Positions 1 to 5,404 of a stretch of 5,404 nt of DNA are shown piece after piece (positions within the stretch are counted from its first letter, which is position 1; the number at the start of each line of letters is the position of its first letter). Both the position numbers and the translations under genes were made by a program. The DNA is from JAMORN01 sp027063545 [NCBI: bacterium]. GTDB lineage: Bacteria > JAMORN01. The notes under the pieces are model-generated. The model was not told the origin of the DNA and did no database searches. It was given only the letters and a program-made list of their open reading frames with translations. The stretch is taken from NCBI GenBank assembly GCA_027063545.1, contig JAMORN010000184.1, forward strand, positions 1-5,404, read 5' to 3'.

Positions 1-2
1 TC

Positions 3-1037
3 TCTTCTACAGATCCTATTTTGCAAACACTAGAGGAAAGAAAAAAGTTTGAGCAGATTCAAGAGGAATTTTTTGATATAGATAATATTAATAAATATAT
101 AACTTGGGTATCTTCTAAGGCAGAATTGAGCGTTAAGGTTAAAAAAGATGGCAAAAAAATGAAAAAGGTTATAAAATATGTAAGAGTAAATGTTGGATTA
201 TTAAAACAGGATTTGGTTACTAAAGGAATTATAACATCCAAAGATGAAATTACAGAGGATTTAGGAACCCCATTTATTATGGTGTTACCAGAAGCTCCTA
301 AAGGAAAATCTCCACTTGATTTATTAAAGAATGATCCAATAGCTAAAGCTGGAGCTACAGTTATACAATCTTATTTGACAGCAAGAGGTTATGATGTTCA
401 AGTTCCAGAAGCAGAGGATGTTTTAAATCAATTAACATCTCTTCATTCTCAATTAGAAGGTGTGGAAGATGACCCTCATGCTCAAATTGCTCAACTTATA
501 GGAGCTGATATATATATCACATATTCTATTACTATAGAACAAGGTAGTTTTGGAACAAAAAAAGCTTCAGTAACAGTTAAAGCTTATGAGACTACAACAG
601 GAAGATTATTGGGGGCAGAAACAGGTTATAGTCCATCTTTAAAGATAAACTCAGAACAGGCTTTAATTGAAAATGCTATAGGAGATGCTATTAATAATGT
701 ATTATCAAGAGTAATGGCATATTGGAAAAAAGATTTGAAGAAAGGTGTTAGATATAAAATTGTTTTCAAAATTACAGGTATAAATGGGGATAGGGCAGAA
801 GATTTAGGGGATATAATTGCTGATGTTGTAGAATCAAATTTTGATAAAACAAAAGAGTTATTATTTACTAACAAGACTATTAGCTATATTGTATGGGCAT
901 CACCAGATGAATATAGTTCTGGAAGGCAAGTATATAGAGTATTAAGAAGAAAAATAGAGAGAAAGGCTCGAAATGTTAAGGTTTCTAGGATTGTTGTGAA
1001 TAAGAAATTTATTTTAATAAAGGTTTCTCCAAGATAA
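3..1037 (+). CDS. DUF6175-like envelope protein, 5'-truncated by window edge
   Basis: The reading frame is open to the left edge, so the true start and any signal peptide lie outside the window. The TTG at 21 has no ribosome binding site before it and is not a credible start. Counting from that codon, residues 1-80 are charged and end in a beta/alpha segment (YVRVNVGLLKQDL) that could be the tail of an LPP20-like domain. Residues 83-207 look like an alpha/beta TolB-N/CsgG-like unit: a strand (PFIMVLPEA), a helix ending LTARGYDV, then AQLIGADIYITYSI and a strand pair ending TTTGRLLGAE. Residues 208-338 hold a helix followed by a second alpha/beta domain (YKIVFKITG to the C-terminus). The order matches my recollection of DUF6175 proteins, which have no assigned function. 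The next gene starts 16 bases on, so this is part of the operon. A periplasmic or outer-membrane role is inferred from the neighbours. Confidence 0.8.
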   Translation, partial: SSTDPILQTLEERKKFEQIQEEFFDIDNINKYITWVSSKAELSVKVKKDGKKMKKVIKYVRVNVGLLKQDLVTKGIITSKDEITEDLGTPFIMVLPEAPKGKSPLDLLKNDPIAKAGATVIQSYLTARGYDVQVPEAEDVLNQLTSLHSQLEGVEDDPHAQIAQLIGADIYITYSITIEQGSFGTKKASVTVKAYETTTGRLLGAETGYSPSLKINSEQALIENAIGDAINNVLSRVMAYWKKDLKKGVRYKIVFKITGINGDRAEDLGDIIADVVESNFDKTKELLFTNKTISYIVWASPDEYSSGRQVYRVLRRKIERKARNVKVSRIVVNKKFILIKVSPR

Positions 1038-1053
1038 AGAACGGAGTTAGAGT

Positions 1054-2775
1054 ATGAAAAGGCTTAATATATTATTGGCTATATTTTTTGTATTGATTTA
1101 TTCAAATATTTATTCCCAACCGGAATGGTATATTAATCCGCCATTAAATAGGTATCCATCTGAACTTTATTTTGTTGGGTTGGGTGCTTCCAAGGTAAGT
1201 TATGATAAAGCGATAGAACAAGCTGTAAGTGATATAGCAAAACAGATAGAATCAAATGTTAGAGCTGTTTCTAAGTATAAAAAATTTTCTGAGAGATGGG
1301 GAGATAAAGAATTAATATCTGATTATTATAGATCTTCATCTCTTATATTCAGTGCTATAGAGATAAAGGGTTATGAAGTTGTAAAGAGAGAGTGTGTTAA
1401 TAATGAATATTATGCTATGGTAGTATTGGAGAAAAGTAAGTTTGTAAAGATATTAAGGGATGAATTAAAGGTTATTAATAATAAAATTAGTTCTTTGCTT
1501 TCTTCCTCTCAATCGTTTTTTAATAAGGGAGAGATCAATATTGCAATGGAAAAAATATTTGAAATAATGGATTTAATATATAAGGGAGAGGATAAAATTG
1601 AGTTGTTAGCCAAATTAGGCAATCTAACAGAAGATGATAAGTTAAATATTAATGAAGGTGAGCTTGAATCTATAATTTTAGAGATGATATCTTCTATAAA
1701 AATAGAAAAAGTATCAGGAGATAATCAGCAAGCTTATGTAGGAGATAAACTTCAACCTTTTGTTGTTAGAGTTAGTGATAAAAATGGACATCCAATTAAG
1801 GGAGTTATGGTAGGATTTGATTTGGGTTATGGAGAAGATTTAAAGATAAAATACACAGATAAAAATGGCGAGGCTTCATATAGTATGATAGCTCAAAGGA
1901 CTTCAGAGGATGGTTATATAATTATAGCAAAGTTAGTTTTACCATTTCCACCAAAGATTTTAAGAAGAATAGAAGATAAAATAGAAGTTGATTTTAAATA
2001 TATTGGAAAGCCGAGAGATTTAGGTAGTTTTAGTTTAGTAATAGATGCACCTTTTTATTTGAAAGAACAGATATATAATAAAATTAGTAATAAGTTAAAA
2101 GATTTAGGAATTAATATAAAGGATAAATGCCGAAGAAAGATAAAAGTAAAATTTTATGGAAAGGTTAAATCAGAGATTACGTCAATGACTAGATTAGTGT
2201 TAGTGGAGGGTAGTTTAAATATTTCTTTATATAATGGGACTAAAAAGATAAAATCTATAGAGTTAAAGTTTAAAGGATTTGGAAATGGAGAAAAAGATGC
2301 TTTTTCTAAAGCTATAAGTTCTATAAAGTTGAAAGATAATGTATTAATTTCTTTATTTTCCAATTCAAAAAAAATTGAAAAAATCCCTGTTGTGGCTATT
2401 GTAGGATTTGAAAAAAATAATGTATATTATATTAATATAGAAAATATTTTATATGATTATTTAGTAGATGCTCTTTTAAATACAGGAAATGTGGATATTA
2501 TTGATAGAGAAAGTATAAATGAAATATTAAAAGATATGGCTCTAGCTCAAGCAGGTGTTTATGATGAATCTACAATAAAAGAGTTAGGAAAGTTTGTTCA
2601 GGCGGATTATTTTATAAAAGGTAATATAAGTTTTATTTCAGATTATTATGTAATAACTGCAAAACTTATAAATGTTGAAACATTAAAAGTAGAAAAGACT
2701 GCTAAAATAAGAATATCATCTTTAGATAGGTTAAGATATGCTATGGAAAAAATAGCAGAACAAATTAGCCCTTAA
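1054..2775 (+). CDS. Secreted LPP20-like / Ig-like / CsgG-like multidomain protein (FlgT-like architecture)
   Basis: The ATG follows a GGAG at 1043-1046 with 7-base spacing and opens a signal peptide (MKR, hydrophobic core residues 4-19, probable cleavage after NIYS at 21). There is no lipobox cysteine. Residues 24-135 form an LPP20-like domain with the WYINPP signature, a VGLGAS strand and a long helix (VSYDKAIEQAVSDIAKQI). Residues 136-215 are mostly helical. Residues 217-315 look like a bacterial Ig-like fold (VGDKLQPFVVRVSDKNGHPI, then a TDKNGEASY turn). Residues 323-436 form an alpha/beta linker domain. Residues 445-573 match CsgG/TolB-N-like proteins: VVAIVGFE, then VDIIDRESINEILKDMALAQ, a GVYDESTIKELGKF helix and QADYFIKGNI. 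LPP20-like N-terminus plus TolB-N-like C-terminus is the FlgT arrangement, but the Ig-like domain is extra. It probably acts in the periplasm or at the outer membrane. A CsgG-type pore cannot be claimed from this. Confidence 0.9.
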   Translation: MKRLNILLAIFFVLIYSNIYSQPEWYINPPLNRYPSELYFVGLGASKVSYDKAIEQAVSDIAKQIESNVRAVSKYKKFSERWGDKELISDYYRSSSLIFSAIEIKGYEVVKRECVNNEYYAMVVLEKSKFVKILRDELKVINNKISSLLSSSQSFFNKGEINIAMEKIFEIMDLIYKGEDKIELLAKLGNLTEDDKLNINEGELESIILEMISSIKIEKVSGDNQQAYVGDKLQPFVVRVSDKNGHPIKGVMVGFDLGYGEDLKIKYTDKNGEASYSMIAQRTSEDGYIIIAKLVLPFPPKILRRIEDKIEVDFKYIGKPRDLGSFSLVIDAPFYLKEQIYNKISNKLKDLGINIKDKCRRKIKVKFYGKVKSEITSMTRLVLVEGSLNISLYNGTKKIKSIELKFKGFGNGEKDAFSKAISSIKLKDNVLISLFSNSKKIEKIPVVAIVGFEKNNVYYINIENILYDYLVDALLNTGNVDIIDRESINEILKDMALAQAGVYDESTIKELGKFVQADYFIKGNISFISDYYVITAKLINVETLKVEKTAKIRISSLDRLRYAMEKIAEQISP

Positions 2776-2794
2776 TATTAATTAAACATAAAAA

Positions 2795-2801
2795 AAGGAG
2801 G
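2795..2801 (+). promoter_or_regulatory. Strong ribosome binding site of the LPP20 lipoprotein gene
   Basis: AAGGAGG lies 5 bases before the ATG at 2807 and is close to a full anti-16S match. It is the best ribosome binding site in the operon; the second gene has only GGAG and the fourth has none visible. This suggests the lipoprotein is the most heavily translated subunit. Confidence 0.85.
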
Positions 2802-2806
2802 GTTTT

Positions 2807-3367
2807 ATGAAAAAATTAGTAATGTTTTCAATGATGCTAGCATTGTTAGTAGTATTTTCAAGTTGTAGTAAAAAAGCAGATTTAGGTGAGGTTGAAGTAA
2901 ATGTGCCATCATGGTTTGCAAATCCGCCATCTGATGAGAATCATATCTATGGAATAGGTATGGGTAAATCTAAAAACATGCAAATAGCTATAAATAAGGC
3001 TAAACAAGAAGCAACAGTTGATATTGCTAAGAAATTAGAACAAAAAGTTATGGCTATGACTAAAAAATTTGCTCAAGAAGTTGGAGATGCTGAAGACCCA
3101 CAACTTTATCAAATGTTTGAAGAAGTATCAAAATCAGTAGTAAGTCAAACATTAAATGGTGTTCAAGTAAAAGAACAAAAGATTATGCAAAATAAGAAAA
3201 CAGGAACATTTGTGGTTTACATGTTAATGGAAATGCCTTTAGGAAAATTAAATAAGGCTTTATATTATAAGATTCAACAAATGGAAGCTTTAAAGACAAA
3301 ATTAGAGGCTTCAAAATCTTTTAAGGAATTAGAACAAGAAGTTCAGAAATTAGAATCACAACAATAA
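2807..3367 (+). CDS. LPP20-family lipoprotein (FlgP-like)
   Basis: This 186-residue protein begins with a lipoprotein signal (MKK, hydrophobic core 4-17, FSSC with the lipidated cysteine at 20). The -3 position is Phe, slightly off the usual Leu/Val/Ile. After a short linker, residues 34-150 form a full LPP20 domain: PSWFANPP, YGIGMGKS, then a long helix (AINKAKQEATVDIAKKLEQK), a second helix, and the closing strand pair (TGTFVVYMLMEMP). Residues 152-186 are a Lys/Glu/Leu-rich likely coiled coil. Known relatives include Helicobacter Lpp20 and the flagellar disk or H-ring proteins FlgP. Serine at +2 is compatible with outer-membrane sorting, as in E. coli. It sits between two larger LPP20-like proteins, with gaps of 31 and 10 bases, and is the likely membrane anchor or ring-forming subunit. 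It ends in tandem stops (TAATAG). LPP20 membership is well supported; a flagellar role is not shown. Confidence 0.92.
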   Translation: MKKLVMFSMMLALLVVFSSCSKKADLGEVEVNVPSWFANPPSDENHIYGIGMGKSKNMQIAINKAKQEATVDIAKKLEQKVMAMTKKFAQEVGDAEDPQLYQMFEEVSKSVVSQTLNGVQVKEQKIMQNKKTGTFVVYMLMEMPLGKLNKALYYKIQQMEALKTKLEASKSFKELEQEVQKLESQQ

Positions 3368-3377
3368 TAGTATAACT

Positions 3378-4694
3378 ATGAAAAGAAAAGCAAATATATA
3401 TAGAGAGGGGTCTATAATAGGCCTCTCTCTATTTATTTTATTATTTATATTAAACATAGCTTATTCTCAGGATATAATAGAGAAGTTTTACAAGCAATAT
3501 CCAGCTAAGTTTTTTTATACTTCTGTTGGTATTAGTGATGTTTCTTATGATGATGCTCTGAAGAAAGCTTTATCTAATATTTCAAAGCAGATTCAATCAA
3601 AAGTAGAATCTAAGAGTTATTACATAAAGTCTGATATGAGAGGGGTAATCTCAGATGTTTATTTAGATTTTTCCAAGATAAGTAGTAATCTTTACTTAAA
3701 GGGCTATAAAATTGTGGATAAGAAGAAAATTCAAGGTAATTATTATGTATTCGTAGTAATAGATAAATATGAATTATTGAATAGATTAAAGAAAGAATAT
3801 CTAATGTATAAAAATTTAATTGAAAAGTATTATAATTCTGGCTTAGAGTTCTTAAATAATGGAAAACTTGAAATGGGAGTTTTTAATTTATTAGGTGTGA
3901 AGAAATTTTTACCTAATTATTATCAAGTTTTAACTCTTTTATCTGCAATATCATCTCCCCCTTCAGAGAAAGTATATACATGGAATAAAATAGTTAATAT
4001 AATTTTCGATTATGTCAAGGGTATAAAGTTTATATTTCCGAAAGATACAATTTATGCTAAATTAGGTAAAAGTGTAGATTTTAAAGTAAAAATTATAACA
4101 AAAAATAATATACCTGTTAAGAATTTAAAGGTAGTTGTATTGAGAAGTGAAAGTTTTCAACCTATAGGTGAATATATATCAAATGATAAAGGCGAAATAA
4201 AAGTAAATTTTAAAGCATATTACTCTCCGGAAATAGATATTTTAACTTTTTATCCTATAACTAGTTTTGATCTTCCAGATATTAAGTCTTTATTTAAAAA
4301 TTTAGAATTTAAAGTTTATTATATAACAAAAGTATCAAAATTTCCTGATTTTTCTATAGAGTTTAAAGAGCTAGATATTGAAAATAAAGTGTATAGACAG
4401 GAAGTAAAACAAACTATTCAGCAACAAATAAATAATTATGGTTTAAATATCACAGAAAAATCACCTTATAAGTTAGAGGTTTATCTGTTGAGAGGGAATA
4501 GAGAGTATAAGAATGGTTTTTACAGGGAAGAGTTTTTACTTACAATAGAGTTACATAAGGATAATAAGAAGGTATATACTTTTTCCAAAAGAATTTATGC
4601 AATAGGAAGAGACTATAGTTCTCTTTTTAAAAGTCTAAAATCAAAATTATATCTTCCAGAATCTCTTTTTTATGATATAATCAATAATATATAA
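3378..4694 (+). CDS. Secreted LPP20-like / Ig-like protein, shorter paralogue of the 1054-2775 product
   Basis: The ATG at 3378 is 10 bases after the lipoprotein stop with no Shine-Dalgarno before it. It is chosen because no ATG, GTG or TTG occurs between it and the end of the signal peptide (charged residues 1-10, core 13-27, probable cleavage after AYS at 30). Residues 40-140 mirror the LPP20-like domain of the 1054-2775 product: VSYDDALKKALSNISKQIQS matches VSYDKAIEQAVSDIAKQIES, and LKGYKIV matches IKGYEVV. The W-x-x-N-P-P signature is missing. Residues 216-315 form an Ig-like domain with a NDKGEIKV turn. Residues 322-438 match the linker domain (NNYGLNITEKSPYKLEVYL against DLGINIKDKCRRKIKVKF). 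The protein then stops, so the CsgG-like domain is absent; the end is a clean TAA, not a visible frameshift. Expression may depend on coupling to the lipoprotein gene. Function is unknown; a partner or regulator of the same assembly is inferred. Confidence 0.88.
   Translation: MKRKANIYREGSIIGLSLFILLFILNIAYSQDIIEKFYKQYPAKFFYTSVGISDVSYDDALKKALSNISKQIQSKVESKSYYIKSDMRGVISDVYLDFSKISSNLYLKGYKIVDKKKIQGNYYVFVVIDKYELLNRLKKEYLMYKNLIEKYYNSGLEFLNNGKLEMGVFNLLGVKKFLPNYYQVLTLLSAISSPPSEKVYTWNKIVNIIFDYVKGIKFIFPKDTIYAKLGKSVDFKVKIITKNNIPVKNLKVVVLRSESFQPIGEYISNDKGEIKVNFKAYYSPEIDILTFYPITSFDLPDIKSLFKNLEFKVYYITKVSKFPDFSIEFKELDIENKVYRQEVKQTIQQQINNYGLNITEKSPYKLEVYLLRGNREYKNGFYREEFLLTIELHKDNKKVYTFSKRIYAIGRDYSSLFKSLKSKLYLPESLFYDIINNI
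3400..3432 (+). terminator. Terminator-like hairpin inside the signal-peptide codons of the fourth gene
   Basis: ATAGAGAGGGGTC (3400-3412) pairs with GGCCTCTCTCTAT (3420-3432) to give an uninterrupted 13-bp RNA stem with two G-U pairs and a 7-base TATAATA loop. A U-rich stretch follows (3432-3447, 12 of 16 bases T). It has the form of an intrinsic terminator or attenuator, but it lies 22 bases downstream of the only usable start codon, within codons 8-19. It could partly stop transcription after the lipoprotein gene, protect the 3' end of that message, or affect translation initiation. The stem is seen directly; its function is inferred. Confidence 0.5.
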
Positions 4695-4754
4695 ATTTAA
4701 AAATTAATAGTTTTTTATCCAAAAGTTTGTCATTATTTATTCATTTTATATAAA

Positions 4755-4780
4755 TTTTTTTATCATTTTTTTGTTTTTTT
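4755..4780 (+). other. Closely spaced T7 tracts, possible intrinsic bend
   Basis: Runs of seven T occur at 4755-4761, 4766-4772 and 4774-4780, and a run of seven A at 4810-4816. The spacing is near, but not exactly, one helical turn. They could bend the DNA upstream of the glnA promoter or help end transcription of the operon. Such runs are also expected in AT-rich spacers. Confidence 0.3.
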
Positions 4781-4806
4781 ATATGATATTTTACATTGTA
4801 TATACT

Positions 4807-4882
4807 TACAAAAAAATGTATAGTTCTTTAAAATGATACATTTTTGTATTTTACAAAATAAGAGATAGCACAAAAATGTATA
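4807..4882 (+). repeat. Three related TACA-N4-6-TGTA motifs upstream of glnA, candidate operators
   Basis: Motif 1 (4807-4820) reads TACA-A6-TGTA. Motif 2 (4837-4848) is the exact dyad TACATTTTTGTA. Motif 3 (4869-4880) is CACAAAAATGTA. The reverse complement of motif 2 shares 12 bases, ACAAAAATGTAT, with motif 3 (4870-4881). Centre spacings are about 29 and 32 bases, roughly three helical turns. Motif 3 sits where the -35 box of the TATAAT at 4898 would be. This fits a dimeric regulator controlling glnA. In RNA, motif 2 could pair with either neighbour. Confidence 0.5.
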
Positions 4883-4894
4883 AAAATTATTGAT

Positions 4895-4903
4895 TGATAT
4901 AAT
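4895..4903 (+). promoter_or_regulatory. Extended -10 promoter for glnA
   Basis: TGATATAAT is a perfect extended -10 element (TGnTATAAT). No good -35 box is visible 16-18 bases upstream, which extended -10 promoters tolerate. Transcription would start near 4910, leaving a leader of about 97 bases. The third TACA/TGTA motif ends 14 bases upstream of the TG, so a bound protein could block or activate polymerase. Confidence 0.55.
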
Positions 4904-4992
4904 TTAATAAAATGATTTAAAATTAGATATAAAAAATGGCTTTAATAATGTTTAAAAGATAAATTAAGAACAACTAATATATATAAATAAAC

Positions 4993-4998
4993 AGGAGG
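4993..4998 (+). promoter_or_regulatory. glnA ribosome binding site
   Basis: A perfect AGGAGG ends 8 bases before the ATG at 5007 and fixes that start codon. Confidence 0.9.
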
Positions 4999-5006
4999 AA
5001 AATAGT

Positions 5007-5404
5007 ATGACACCTAAAGAAGTAATTGAGTTTGCAAAGAAAAATGGTGCAAAAATGGTTGATTTTAAGTTTTCTGATCTTTTAGGAACATGGCAACATT
5101 TTTCACTACCAATTTCAATGTTAGATGAAGATATTTTTGAAGAAGGTTTAGGTTTTGATGGTTCAAGTATCAGAATGTGGCAGGCTATTAATAATAGTGA
5201 TATGATTTTACTACCAGATCCAGATACTGCTTTTATGGATCCATTTACAAAAGAACCAACTTTAAGTTTAATTTGTGATGTTTATGATCCAATCACTAGA
5301 AAACCTTATTCTAAAGATCCAAGATATATTGCTAAAAAGGCAGAAGAATTTATTAAGAAAGAAGGAATTGCTGATATTGCTTATTTTGGCCCAGAGGCAG
5401 AATT
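5007..5404 (+). CDS. glnA: Type I glutamine synthetase, N-terminal part (3'-truncated by window end)
   Basis: The first 132 codons of glutamine synthetase are present. The enzyme makes glutamine from glutamate, ammonia and ATP in the cytoplasm and is the main entry point for ammonium. Visible hallmarks: the beta-grasp N-terminal domain (KMVDFKFSDLLGTWQHFSLP), the GFDGSSI motif at 49-55 with Asp51 equivalent to the ammonium-site Asp50 of Salmonella GlnA, the DMILLPDPDTAFMDPF segment (65-80), and the opening of the catalytic domain with FGPEAE (127-132), whose Glu130 and Glu132 correspond to metal ligands Glu129 and Glu131. Length and spacing match bacterial type I enzymes of about 470 residues. 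The adenylylation tyrosine and other catalytic residues lie beyond the window, so regulation by adenylylation cannot be judged. The gene has its own promoter and ribosome binding site and appears functionally separate from the upstream operon. Confidence 0.97.
   Translation, partial: MTPKEVIEFAKKNGAKMVDFKFSDLLGTWQHFSLPISMLDEDIFEEGLGFDGSSIRMWQAINNSDMILLPDPDTAFMDPFTKEPTLSLICDVYDPITRKPYSKDPRYIAKKAEEFIKKEGIADIAYFGPEAE

Larger units (their letters stand above)
4695..5006 (+). other. Non-coding intergenic region between the envelope operon and glnA
   Basis: This 312-base stretch has no credible coding frame and is extremely AT-rich. From left to right it holds an AT-only region with no clear GC-rich terminator (4695-4750), runs of T (4755-4780), three related TACA...TGTA motifs (4807-4882), an extended -10 promoter (4895-4903), a roughly 97-base presumed leader, and the glnA ribosome binding site. 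I see no tRNA or recognised riboswitch. Confidence 0.75.

Noticed and set aside
21-23. TTG as the start codon of the first gene
   Set aside because: The frame is open through to the left edge, no Shine-Dalgarno precedes it, and a start here would leave an envelope-type protein without a signal peptide.
59-241. Minus-strand frame opposite the first gene
   Set aside because: Lies wholly inside a well-supported + strand gene, has low-complexity hydrophobic composition and no recognisable domain.
626-874. Minus-strand frame opposite the first gene
   Set aside because: It is a shadow of the conserved C-terminal part of the + strand gene, with no recognisable domain.
2154-2363. Minus-strand frame opposite the second gene
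   Set aside because: Antisense to the linker domain that is conserved between the two paralogues; no recognisable protein features.
4694-4720. Possible intrinsic terminator after the fourth gene (AAAAATTAATAGTTTTT)
   Set aside because: The stem would be only about five A-U pairs, too weak for an intrinsic terminator; T runs are common throughout this spacer.
4771-4806. Second promoter (TTGTTT with TATACT)
   Set aside because: The spacing between the boxes is 24 bases, too long for a sigma-70 type promoter, and there is no aligned extended -10 TG.
4797-4810. GlnR-type operator (TGTATATACTTACA)
   Set aside because: GlnR sites need TGTNA and TNACA separated by seven bases (17 in total); this one is 14 bases long.
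4910-5006. Glutamine or other riboswitch in the glnA leader
   Set aside because: The leader is almost entirely A and T, with no stable stem or conserved motif that I can recognise.

Overview
The window is very AT-rich DNA with all genes on the + strand. It looks like a two-membrane (diderm) bacterium: one product is a predicted lipoprotein, and several carry LPP20-like and CsgG/TolB-N-like folds typical of the periplasm and outer membrane. Clear Shine-Dalgarno sites (AGGAGG) precede two genes, and an extended -10 promoter (TGnTATAAT) lies before glnA. Both argue against Bacteroidota, although the first gene resembles a family I know mainly from that phylum (DUF6175). I cannot fix the phylum. 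The glutamine synthetase start looks like type I enzymes of deep-branching diderms, but that is weak evidence.

Positions 3-4694 hold four tightly packed genes (gaps of 16, 31 and 10 bases), almost certainly one operon that begins outside the window. In order they are: a 5'-truncated DUF6175-like protein; a 573-residue secreted protein with an LPP20-like N-terminal domain, an Ig-like domain, a linker domain and a C-terminal CsgG/TolB-N-like domain; a 186-residue LPP20-family lipoprotein; and a 438-residue secreted paralogue of the second protein that lacks the CsgG-like domain. The domain set recalls the FlgO/FlgP/FlgT proteins of Vibrio flagellar H-ring and T-ring structures and the LPP20 gene cluster of Helicobacter. 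No flagellar gene is visible, and the Ig-like insertions, the paralogue pair and the DUF6175 partner do not match those systems. My inference is an envelope-spanning or outer-membrane-associated assembly of related subunits, with the lipoprotein as probable membrane anchor.

The fourth gene has no visible ribosome binding site. A 13-bp terminator-like hairpin lies inside its signal-peptide codons, which suggests its expression is damped relative to the lipoprotein gene just upstream.

Positions 4695-5006 are non-coding. They hold runs of T, three related TACA-N4-6-TGTA motifs that could be operators or alternative hairpins, an extended -10 promoter and a strong ribosome binding site. All of these precede the start of glnA (type I glutamine synthetase), which is cut by the window end. 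glnA appears to be an independent housekeeping unit with its own regulation.
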